Shown: positions 36,031 to 43,580 of the stretch, one piece after another | Layout: each line of letters opens with the position of its first letter | Numbering within the stretch: position 1 is the first letter of the stretch | Source: UBA4416 sp963422675 | GTDB taxonomy: Bacteria; Bacteroidota; Bacteroidia; B-17B0; Aurantibacillaceae | Assembly (NCBI GenBank): GCA_963422675.2 | Contig: CAXVYS010000011.1 | Coordinates: 1 to 64,000 of the forward strand | Direction: 5' to 3' | Length of the DNA: 64,000 bases | Notes under the pieces: generated by a model | Told to the model about the DNA's origin: nothing | What the model saw: only the letters and a program-made list of their open reading frames with translations | The model's database searches: none | Position numbers and translations under genes: made by a program

Positions 36031-37044
36031 GTGGAAAATACGTTTAAACATTTACAAACTGCGCATTGCGAAAACGGTGTAGCTACAGGATTATTAAGAC
36101 ATCACGGCCTTGAGTTTATGACAGAACCATTAATGTTTGGTTTAGGCTCCGGTATCTTTTATATTCATATTCCGTTTTTAATGGTTAATGGCGGTCCTGC
36201 CATATCTTACAGAAGTATGCCCGGTTGGATCTTTAGCCGCGCGAGTAAGTTACTTGGAGTAAAAGTTAATCGCAAAAAGTTTAACAGCGAAAAAGAAGCC
36301 TTCGAATATCTGAATAAACAAATTCAATTAAGTAACCCCGTTGGATGCCAGGTGGGTGTTTATAACCTACCCTATTTTCCATCTGAATACCGCTTTCACT
36401 TTAATGCTCACAACATAGTTGTATACGGTAAAGAAAACGGTAATTATTTGGTAAGCGACCCGGTTATGGAAACAGTAACTACACTTACCGAAGAAGATAT
36501 GCTCAAAGTACGCTTTGCAAAAGGTCCTTTAGCCCCTAAAGGTCATGTCTATTACCCTGAAAACGTAAAGCCGGTAAGTAAAGAAGAGATCCAAAAAGCC
36601 ATTAGCAAAGCCATTAAACGTTCGGCATTTGACATGCTTAAAATTCCCGGACCTATTGCCGGTGTTGACGGCATAAATTATACGGCTAACCAGGTACGTA
36701 AATGGCGCAGTAAATTAGGCCCACGTAAAGCTGCCTTATATGTAGGACAGATCGTTCGGATGCAGGAAGAAATTGGTACAGGTGGTGGCGGATTTCGTTT
36801 TTTGTATGCAGCATTTTTAGAGCAGGCTAACGGTTATATCCCTAATGATGAGTTGTTAACCCTTTCTGATGAATTTACGAAAGCCGGTGATATGTGGCGT
36901 GCAAGTGCCATTAACATGGGACGTATTTTTAAAGGCAGGCTAAATGAGCAAAAAGATTTTGAAGAAAGTGCTGATATGATGGATGAAATTGCAGAAGTAG
37001 AACGCCAGGCTTTTAAGAAATTAAGTAAGATTAAATTACTGTAG
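36031..37044 (+). CDS. BtrH-like acyltransferase (butirosin biosynthesis protein H fold)
   Basis: A 337-residue protein starting at GTG (36031), 2 bases after the previous stop. The N-terminal papain-like BtrH_N domain shows the cysteine in QTAHCENGVATGLLRHHG (Cys13), a histidine in FHFNAHNIVVYG and an aspartate in YLVSDPVMET, a plausible Cys-His-Asp triad. The C-terminal part (about 190-335) matches the associated DUF4872-type helical region. BtrH transfers an acyl chain from an acyl-carrier protein to an aminoglycoside amine. Here a KAS III-like enzyme two genes upstream could supply the acyl group. No carrier protein gene is adjacent. Substrate and product are unknown. Confidence 0.78.
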   Translation: MENTFKHLQTAHCENGVATGLLRHHGLEFMTEPLMFGLGSGIFYIHIPFLMVNGGPAISYRSMPGWIFSRASKLLGVKVNRKKFNSEKEAFEYLNKQIQLSNPVGCQVGVYNLPYFPSEYRFHFNAHNIVVYGKENGNYLVSDPVMETVTTLTEEDMLKVRFAKGPLAPKGHVYYPENVKPVSKEEIQKAISKAIKRSAFDMLKIPGPIAGVDGINYTANQVRKWRSKLGPRKAALYVGQIVRMQEEIGTGGGGFRFLYAAFLEQANGYIPNDELLTLSDEFTKAGDMWRASAINMGRIFKGRLNEQKDFEESADMMDEIAEVERQAFKKLSKIKLL

Positions 37045-37062
37045 ATACACACATCTTCAGAG

Positions 37063-38073
37063 CTAATTACCCTTCTCGATCGCAATTCTTTTTCGGTACT
37101 CTTTTTGAGCAAATTGTAATTTCAAGGTATAAATACCTTTTTCAAGGAAGGAAGTATTTATTTTTAATTGGGTTCCCTGTCTCTCATAATCTACAGGCAA
37201 TTCCTGTCCCATAGAATTAATAAATGTAACAATAGCCTTCTGATCATTTTCAGTATCAATAAATACCATATGCTCAGCAGGATTTGGGTAAATTTTAAAT
37301 CCGATAGCTGCCATATCAACAGATACAATAGGAGAGTACGTAAATTTTTTACCGTAGTCCGTTTGCTTTAAACGGTAATACGATAATCCTTCCAAAGGTT
37401 TGCTATCAATAGAAGTATAATATTTAGTCTCTAAAAAAGTACCGGCTCCCGGTATAGTTTGTATGGTTTCCCAGTCTATAGCATCTGCTGAACGTTCAAT
37501 ACTAAAAAAATCATTATCTAATTGTGTCGCAGTAGCCCAGCCCGTTACTACCTGTTTGTGATCAGGAACTGCCGTAAAATAAAGTAGTTCAATGGGTAAT
37601 CCACTATATAAAACAATACCAATGTTATCGAGAATCAATCCACACGTGGTTCCTCCAAAATTAGCAGCAATATTAAGGTTAGCAGAAGCCTGCGAAGCCG
37701 TAAAGGTAAAAACAGATGTTTGCCAGGTAAAAACAGCAACCGTACTTGAAATAGTAGCACTTAAATTACTTCCAAAAGTAATATTGGCTCCTGCAGGGTT
37801 TGGCCCAGGACAACCACCGGTTCTTCTTGAATAGGTAATTGAAAACTGGTATGAACTTCCAACCGTAAGTCCGCTGATGGTTTGGCATAAACCTGCTGCT
37901 GCATCTACTTCTGCAACAGAATTACCACCTGAACCTCCATATACACTTTCAGGGTTTGTTTCGGGGCTACAACCCCAGGAGGACGTTCCGGATGCAAAAT
38001 CCCCATTGACTACAAATTGCGCAGTAACAAGGTTACTATACAGCAAAATAAAAACTATATAAAAATACTTCAA
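37063..38073 (-). CDS. Secreted protein with a type IX secretion sorting domain
   Basis: A 336-residue protein with a signal peptide ending ...LVTAQ (residue 19). Residues about 20-155 look like a carbohydrate-binding jelly-roll (FVVNGDFASGTSSWGC, then LILDNIGIVLY). A linker typical of Bacteroidota cargo follows (ELLYFTAVPDHKQVVTGWAT, DFFSIERSADAIDWE, YYRLKQTDYGKKFTYS). The C-terminal type A sorting domain is IYPNPAEHMVFIDTE to GIYTLKLQF, with a basic end (EYRKRIAIEKGN). T9SS exports it to the cell surface. It is convergent with the BtrH-like gene, 18 bases away. An AGAGTGTTAAAA tandem duplication lies upstream at 38116-38139. Confidence 0.88.
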   Translation of the reverse strand: MKYFYIVFILLYSNLVTAQFVVNGDFASGTSSWGCSPETNPESVYGGSGGNSVAEVDAAAGLCQTISGLTVGSSYQFSITYSRRTGGCPGPNPAGANITFGSNLSATISSTVAVFTWQTSVFTFTASQASANLNIAANFGGTTCGLILDNIGIVLYSGLPIELLYFTAVPDHKQVVTGWATATQLDNDFFSIERSADAIDWETIQTIPGAGTFLETKYYTSIDSKPLEGLSYYRLKQTDYGKKFTYSPIVSVDMAAIGFKIYPNPAEHMVFIDTENDQKAIVTFINSMGQELPVDYERQGTQLKINTSFLEKGIYTLKLQFAQKEYRKRIAIEKGN

Positions 38074-38303
38074 TGATTTAAACGTTAAAGTAAAACTAAT
38101 GAAAATTAGTAACCAAGAGTGTTAAAAAGAGTGTTAAAATCGATGTTTCTAATTTATATAAACTAAAAAAGAGATAAACCAATGCTAAAGAATAGGTTAT
38201 AATCATGCATGGAATTATATTATTTCTGAATAGCCAACCTTTAGCACTTGCACATTTCAAAACAAGAACATCGAAGGGTTGTATTAATAGCTAGTTAAAC
38301 TAA

Positions 38304-38447
38304 TTAGTGTTGCACAACAATCTTCCTTCTCTGTATCTTTTGATCAACTCCATAAACCACAACAAAATAAACGCCATTTGCTATTTCATTAAGGTTAATT
38401 CCCTCTCCAAACTCCAGCGTAAAAAGCGTTTTTAGCACAATTAATTG
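38304..38447 (-). pseudogene. Orphan C-terminal tail of a T9SS cargo protein
   Basis: Directly after the ORF6N stop codon, and in the same frame, 47 codons run to a TAA at 38306-38304. The end reads LNEIANGVYFVVVYG followed by a basic KIQRRKIVVQH. This is the second half of a type A sorting domain, with its usual N-G-[VI]-Y-[FV] core and lysine/arginine-rich end. No start codon or body of a cargo gene is attached. The likely history is replacement or deletion of most of a cargo gene, leaving this stub. Confidence 0.7.
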
Positions 38448-38978
38448 TTATTCCTCTTTAATTCTATTCGTTTCATACCCGATCTGTTTGCGCTCTCTTT
38501 GGTTTGTTTGCTGTTTATCTTTTTGTAATAAATAGTTAATGGCTTCGTAAACATCCTTAAATTGCTTATTGTAGGTATTTTCCAGTTCTTTTAGTTTAAT
38601 ATTTAACGCTGTATTTGTTAAAGCAAATTGTTTTAAGGCTATAAAAGCCCGCATAATGGCAATATTTACATCAATAGCTTTGTCGCTATTAAGTATGCCG
38701 CTTAACATGGCTACTCCTTGTTCGGTAAATACGTAGGGTAAGTATTTACTATACTTTCCTTTTCCAGATTCTAAGGACGCAATTTGCGTCCTTAGAAGAT
38801 TATACTCATCTCTGGCTAATTCGAACATAAAATCACCCGGAAAACGTTTCGAATTACGTTTCACTGCTTCTTTAAGTCTTTTTGTTTCTACCGCATAAAG
38901 CTCTGCTAAATCATAATCTAACATTACTTTTTGTCCTCTTATTTCATAAATTTTTGTTTGAATCACTTGTAATTCCAT
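38448..38978 (-). CDS. ORF6N-domain DNA-binding protein
   Basis: A protein of 176 residues from the ATG at 38978. The open frame extends 26 codons further up to 39056, but those residues are not family-like. The N-terminal ORF6N domain contains IQTKIYEIRGQKVMLDYDLA, then LYAVETKRLKEAVKRN and RFPGDFMFEL. YVFTEQGVAMLSGILNS (about 96-112) is shared with KilA-N/ORF6N phage and mobile-element regulators. The C-terminal 60 residues are a charged helix. The family is common in phages and on accessory DNA and is thought to bind DNA. It ends in frame with a T9SS remnant and lies 217 bases downstream of rpoC, a small accessory insertion among core genes. Confidence 0.85.
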   Translation of the reverse strand: MELQVIQTKIYEIRGQKVMLDYDLAELYAVETKRLKEAVKRNSKRFPGDFMFELARDEYNLLRTQIASLESGKGKYSKYLPYVFTEQGVAMLSGILNSDKAIDVNIAIMRAFIALKQFALTNTALNIKLKELENTYNKQFKDVYEAINYLLQKDKQQTNQRERKQIGYETNRIKEE

Positions 38979-39134
38979 CTTTCTATAAATTAAATTGTTT
39001 CTCTTAAAACAAAAGTAATTTTTTTTATAGCAAAGTACTGCTACAGATTGTAGCATCTTACAACACTGTGCTTAGGTTTGTTCACGCAAATTATCCCTCC
39101 TGCGGGCACCTCTTTCAAAAAGAGTTTTTAGGGC

Positions 39135-39172
39135 AATAAAAAACCCTCCCGATTTATCATCGGAAGGGTTTT
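39135..39172 (-). terminator. Intrinsic terminator of the rpoC-end of the ribosomal/RNA polymerase operon
   Basis: Hairpin AAACCCTcCCGAT / ATCGGaAGGGTTT (39141-39153 and 39159-39171, one mismatch) with a T-run on the minus strand. It starts 23 bases after the rpoC stop codon. Confidence 0.82.
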
Positions 39173-39194
39173 AATTATGATACGATATATAAGC

Positions 39195-42125
39195 TTAAGC
39201 TTCTTCTTCGATTTCTTCTTTCGAAGCCATTAAACGCTCGTACTCTTCTTTACTACCAACAACGATTTTTTCGTATTGACGTAAACCTGTACCAGCCGGG
39301 ATTAAGTGACCAACAATTACATTCTCTTTCAAGCCTTGTAATGTATCTACTTTTCCGTTTACAGCTGCTTCGTTTAATACTTTCGTAGTTTCCTGGAAAG
39401 ATGCTGCAGAAATCCAACTGCTTGTTTGTAACGATGCTCTTGTAATACCTTGTAAGATTGGAGTAGCTGTTGCAGGAACTGCATCACGTGCTTCTACCAG
39501 TTGTTTATCTTTACGACGTAATACGGAGTTCTCATCACGTAATTTACGGGTAGTTACAATTTGTCCGCGTTTCAGGTTTTCAGAATCACCCGGTTCTACT
39601 ACTACTTTTTTAGCATATAGATTATCGTTCTCAGCCATAAAGTCAATTTTATTAATCAACTGTAATTCTAAGAAAGATGTATCACCCGGATCTTCAATCT
39701 GAACTTTACGCATCATCTGACGAACGATCGTTTCGAAATGCTTGTCATTCAGTTTTTGTCCCTGTAAACGGTATACCTCTTGAATCTCATTTACTAAGTA
39801 TTCCTGAACTGCTGTAGGGCCTTTAATTGCTAAGATATCACCAGGAGAAGTTGCTCCGTCAGATAATTGCTCACCTGCTTTCACGAAATCATTTTCCTGT
39901 ACTAAGATATGTTTAGATAAAGATACTAAGTAACGGTGTTGTTCACCTGTTTTAGCTTCTACAACCACTTCACGGTTACCACGTTTAATTTTACCAAACG
40001 TAACAATACCGTCAATTTCAGAAACAACTGCAGGATTACTTGGGTTACGTGCTTCGAATAATTCGGTTACACGTGGTAAACCTCCTGTAATATCTCCTGT
40101 TTTACCAGTAACACGAGGAATCTTCACTAAGATCTGACCCGGTTCGATTTTCGCTTTTTCATTAACAATGATATGTGCGCTAACCGGTAAGTTATATGTT
40201 TTTAAAGGCTCACCTTTTTTATCCACAATTCGCATTAATGGAGATAAAGTTTTGTCTTTAGATTCAATAATTACTTTTTCACGGAAACCTGTTTGTTCAT
40301 CGGATTCTTCACGGTAAGTCACGTTTTCTTTAATTCCTTCGTACTCAACATTTCCACCAAATTCAGAAACGATAACCGCATTATATGGATCCCAATCACA
40401 AATTACATCACCTTTTTTCACTTTCGCGCTAGGTTTGATATACAATTGAGAACCGTAAGGAATATTTCCTGTAGTTAATGTAATACCGGTATTAGAATCA
40501 ACGATACGAACCTCAGTAGAACGGCCAATAACCACATTAGCTTTTGTTCCGTCCTGGTTAATACGTTCAACGGTACGTAACTCATCAATTTCTGCAATAC
40601 CATCGTATTTAGCAATTAAGCTCGATGATGCTGCCGTGTTAGATGCTGTACCCCCAACGTGGAACGTACGTAATGTTAACTGTGTACCCGGCTCACCAAT
40701 AGATTGTGCTGCAATAACACCTACTGCCTCACCTAACTGTACCTGACGGCCATTCGCTAAGTTACGTCCGTAGCATTTAGAACATACACCTAATTTAGAT
40801 TCACACGTTAATACCGAACGAATTTCAACTGATTCGATTGGAGACGCTTCGATCATATCTGATACATCTTCCGTGATCATTTCGCTACCGGAAACAATAA
40901 GTTCTCCTGTAGTTGGATGATACACATCGTTTAATGCGATACGACCTAAGATACGATCACGTAAAGTTTCAACCACATCATCATTGTTTCTCAATGCTGT
41001 TGCTGTTAATCCACGTAAGGTACCACAATCTTCTTCGTTAATGATAACGTCTTGCGCCACATCCACCAAACGACGGGTTAAGTAACCCGCATCAGCTGTT
41101 TTTAATGCCGTATCCGCTAAACCTTTACGGGCACCATGGGTAGAAATAAAGTATTCTAAGATCGATAACCCTTCACGGAAGTTAGATAATACCGGATTCT
41201 CAATAATGGAAGCCGTTGTATCACCTGCTTTCTGTGGTTTAGCCATTAAACCACGCATACCACTTAACTGTTTAATTTGCTCTTTAGAACCACGGGCACC
41301 GGAATCAAGCATCATATAAACCGCGTTAAAGCCTTGTTTATCTGAACTTAAATTGTCCAATACTTTTTTAGTTACTTTAGAGTTGGCATGCGTCCAGATA
41401 TCAATTACCTGGTTGTAACGTTCGTTATTAGTAATGAAACCCATTGAGTAGTTATTAATAACCTCGTCAACTTGCGCTTGAGCTTCAGCAATAATTTTTA
41501 ATTTCTCTGCTGGTGTTTCAATATCACCTAAGTTAAATGATAAACCACCTTTGAAAGCCGTTTGGAATCCTAATGTTTTAATATCATCTAGGAATTTAGC
41601 TGTTTTAGCCATACCTGTTTTCTTAACTACCATCCCAATGATATCACGTAATGATTTCTTGGTTAATAATTCGTTGATATATCCAACTTCATGCGGTACA
41701 ACCTGATTAAAGATTACACGGCCTACAGTAGAATCGATTACTTTAGTAGTTAAAGCAGTTCCTTCTAATGCATTGGTAACACGGATTTTAATTTGCGCGT
41801 GCATATCCACTTGCTTCTCGTTTAACGCGATAACAACTTCTTCTGCACTATAGAAGCTTTTACCTTCGCCTTTAACGGCATCGTTAGGTAAATTCTTTTT
41901 AGATTTAGTTAAGTAATATAAACCTAAAACCATATCCTGAGATGGAACCGCAACCGGCGCACCGTTAGATGGGTTTAAGATATTATGAGAAGCAACATTA
42001 AGATTTGTGTTTCCAGGATACGGCTGCATGTCCCAACGGAACGTGAACAGCCATTTGATCACCGTCAAAATCGGCATTGAACGCTGTACAAACCAATGGA
42101 TGTAACTGGATTGCTTTTCCTTCAA
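39195..42125 (-). CDS. rpoC: RNA polymerase beta' subunit, C-terminal fragment of interrupted rpoC
   Basis: A 976-codon open frame. Homology to beta' starts only near codon 44 (VASHNILNPSNGAPVAVPSQD, about 41996); the first 43 codons are the catalytic region read out of frame. The rest is normal beta': the trigger-loop region GEPGTQLTLRTFHVGG, the second zinc site CESKLGVCSKC, and the C-terminal LVEARDAVPATATPILQGIT. It lies in the same frame as the N-terminal fragment, and the middle fragment in a different one. Together the three pieces cover a beta' of normal length (about 1430 residues). The gene should be one essential CDS at 39195-43490; see the finding on its indels. Confidence 0.9.
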   Translation of the reverse strand: MKEKQSSYIHWFVQRSMPILTVIKWLFTFRWDMQPYPGNTNLNVASHNILNPSNGAPVAVPSQDMVLGLYYLTKSKKNLPNDAVKGEGKSFYSAEEVVIALNEKQVDMHAQIKIRVTNALEGTALTTKVIDSTVGRVIFNQVVPHEVGYINELLTKKSLRDIIGMVVKKTGMAKTAKFLDDIKTLGFQTAFKGGLSFNLGDIETPAEKLKIIAEAQAQVDEVINNYSMGFITNNERYNQVIDIWTHANSKVTKKVLDNLSSDKQGFNAVYMMLDSGARGSKEQIKQLSGMRGLMAKPQKAGDTTASIIENPVLSNFREGLSILEYFISTHGARKGLADTALKTADAGYLTRRLVDVAQDVIINEEDCGTLRGLTATALRNNDDVVETLRDRILGRIALNDVYHPTTGELIVSGSEMITEDVSDMIEASPIESVEIRSVLTCESKLGVCSKCYGRNLANGRQVQLGEAVGVIAAQSIGEPGTQLTLRTFHVGGTASNTAASSSLIAKYDGIAEIDELRTVERINQDGTKANVVIGRSTEVRIVDSNTGITLTTGNIPYGSQLYIKPSAKVKKGDVICDWDPYNAVIVSEFGGNVEYEGIKENVTYREESDEQTGFREKVIIESKDKTLSPLMRIVDKKGEPLKTYNLPVSAHIIVNEKAKIEPGQILVKIPRVTGKTGDITGGLPRVTELFEARNPSNPAVVSEIDGIVTFGKIKRGNREVVVEAKTGEQHRYLVSLSKHILVQENDFVKAGEQLSDGATSPGDILAIKGPTAVQEYLVNEIQEVYRLQGQKLNDKHFETIVRQMMRKVQIEDPGDTSFLELQLINKIDFMAENDNLYAKKVVVEPGDSENLKRGQIVTTRKLRDENSVLRRKDKQLVEARDAVPATATPILQGITRASLQTSSWISAASFQETTKVLNEAAVNGKVDTLQGLKENVIVGHLIPAGTGLRQYEKIVVGSKEEYERLMASKEEIEEEA

Positions 42126-42297
42126 TTAATTTTGGTTGGAAAGCCTGAATACCTAATCTGTGTAATGTCGGGGCACGGTTTAACATTACCGGATGTCCTT
42201 TCAATACATTTTCTAAAATATCCCAAACAATTGGTTCTTTTTTATCTACAATTTTTTTAGCAGATTTTACAGTTTTAACAATACCACGCTCAATCAT
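41998..42297 (-). CDS. rpoC: RNA polymerase beta' subunit, catalytic middle fragment of interrupted rpoC
   Basis: 99 codons carrying the most conserved part of beta': HPVMLNRAPTLHRLGIQAFQ, then the magnesium-binding NADFDGDQMAVHVPLGHAA. The apparent ATG overlaps the stop of the N-terminal fragment (ATGA). The next residues (IERGIVKTVKSAKKIV) continue the N-terminal piece without loss, so the start is a by-product of a one-base deletion. The last residues (VSWKHKS) are out-of-frame sequence after a second lesion. It is not an independent gene. Confidence 0.85.
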   Translation of the reverse strand: MIERGIVKTVKSAKKIVDKKEPIVWDILENVLKGHPVMLNRAPTLHRLGIQAFQPKLIEGKAIQLHPLVCTAFNADFDGDQMAVHVPLGHAAVSWKHKS

Positions 42298-43490
42298 TTA
42301 CGAATGATAAACGGTTTGAAAAGCTCTGCAGCCATTTCTTTTGGTAAACCGCACTCATGTAATTTTAATTCAGGCCCTACAACAATTACCGAACGAGCCG
42401 AGTAATCCACACGTTTCCCTAATAAGTTTTGACGGAAACGGCCTTGTTTACCTTTTAATGAATCGGATAATGATTTTAACGCTCTGTTTGATTCAGTTTT
42501 AACCGCATTTGATTTACGAGAGTTATCAAATAATGAATCTACTGACTCTTGTAACATACGTTTTTCGTTACGTAAGATTACATCCGGTGCTTTAATCTCG
42601 ATCAAACGTTTTAAACGGTTGTTACGGATAATTACACGACGGTATAAATCATTTAAATCGGAAGTTGCGAAACGACCACCATCTAATGGAACCAAAGGAC
42701 GCAATTCTGGTGGAATAACCGGAACTGTTTTAATGATCATCCACTCAGGTTTGTTTTCGATATGCCCTTGAGCAGAACGGAAAGCTTCAATAACCTGAAG
42801 ACGTTTTAATGCTTCGTTTTTACGTTGCTGAGAAGTCTCTGTATTTGCTTTATGACGTAATTCGTAAGATAATTCATCTAACTGTAAACGTGATAATAAA
42901 TCCTGAAGTGCTTCTGCACCCATTTTAGCGATAAATTTATTTGGATCGTTATCATCCAATAAATGATTTTCTTTTGGTAAAGTATCAACTAAATTTAAGT
43001 ATTCTTCTTCTGTTAAGAAATCCAAATACGCTGTTCCGTTTTGAGCAGCAACACCTGCATTAATTACTACATAACGTTCGTAGTAAATAATCATGTCTAA
43101 TTTTTTAGTTGGTAATCCTAATAAATAACCAATTTTATTTGGTAATGAACGGAAATACCAGATATGAGCAACAGGAACCACTAAATTAATGTGTCCCATA
43201 CGCTCACGACGTACTTTTTTCTCAGTAACCTCTACACCACAACGGTCGCAGATAATTCCTTTGTAACGGATACGTTTGTATTTACCGCAATGGCATTCGT
43301 AATCTTTTACCGGCCCAAATATACGCTCGCAAAACAAACCATCTCTTTCTGGTTTGTAAGTACGGTAGTTAATGGTTTCCGGTTTTAATACTTCCCCGCT
43401 ACTGCGTTGTAGTATCGTTTCAGGCGACGCTAAACTAATAGTGATTTTAGAGAAGTTTGATTTTACTTTGTTATCTTTTCTTAAAGCCAT
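42294..43490 (-). CDS. rpoC: RNA polymerase beta' subunit, N-terminal fragment of interrupted rpoC
   Basis: 398 codons of normal beta' N-terminus. The first zinc-binding site is CHCGKYKRIRYKGIICDRCG (about 61-80). IWYFRSLPNKIGYLLGLPTK, VIPPELRPLVPLDGGRFATSDLN and the switch-2/lid region GRFRQNLLGKRVDYSARSVI follow. It stops at TGA (42296-42294) right after FIIRK, where the family continues with LIERG. Observed bases CGT AAA TGA TTG would read CGT AAA xTG ATT with one more base. The start lies 90 bases after the rpoB stop. Confidence 0.9.
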   Translation of the reverse strand: MALRKDNKVKSNFSKITISLASPETILQRSSGEVLKPETINYRTYKPERDGLFCERIFGPVKDYECHCGKYKRIRYKGIICDRCGVEVTEKKVRRERMGHINLVVPVAHIWYFRSLPNKIGYLLGLPTKKLDMIIYYERYVVINAGVAAQNGTAYLDFLTEEEYLNLVDTLPKENHLLDDNDPNKFIAKMGAEALQDLLSRLQLDELSYELRHKANTETSQQRKNEALKRLQVIEAFRSAQGHIENKPEWMIIKTVPVIPPELRPLVPLDGGRFATSDLNDLYRRVIIRNNRLKRLIEIKAPDVILRNEKRMLQESVDSLFDNSRKSNAVKTESNRALKSLSDSLKGKQGRFRQNLLGKRVDYSARSVIVVGPELKLHECGLPKEMAAELFKPFIIRK

Positions 43491-43538
43491 TTTTTTGCTT
43501 TTTGGTTTTAGTGATAATAAAAATTCATTGTCCTTGTC

Positions 43539-43562
43539 TCCCTTCGCCAGCTGGCGAAGGGA
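43539..43562. repeat. 24-bp perfect palindrome between rpoB and rpoC
   Basis: Twelve bases (TCCCTTCGCCAG) are followed immediately by their exact reverse complement. There is no T-run after it on either strand, so it is not a standard terminator. In the transcript it would form a very stable hairpin between the rpoB stop and rpoC start. Its GC content is far above the surrounding sequence, and it may be a dispersed intergenic palindromic element. Confidence 0.7.
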
Positions 43563-43580
43563 TTAAGGGGTGTGTATCTT

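Noticed and set aside
38116..38139. AGAGTGTTAAAA tandem duplication as a repeat family or CRISPR-like unit
   Set aside because: There are only two copies in direct contact, with no spacers. It is a simple local duplication.
42285..42305. Programmed -1 frameshift in rpoC at CGT AAA TGA
   Set aside because: A single A-triplet without a canonical slippery heptamer or downstream structure is weak. It would also not repair the separate lesions at 42015 and 41993.
42294..43490. Natural two-gene split of rpoC, as in cyanobacteria rpoC1/rpoC2
   Set aside because: The break lies in the invariant RK-LIERG region just before the active site, not at the known split site. A second pair of indels follows within 300 bases, so lesions explain it better.
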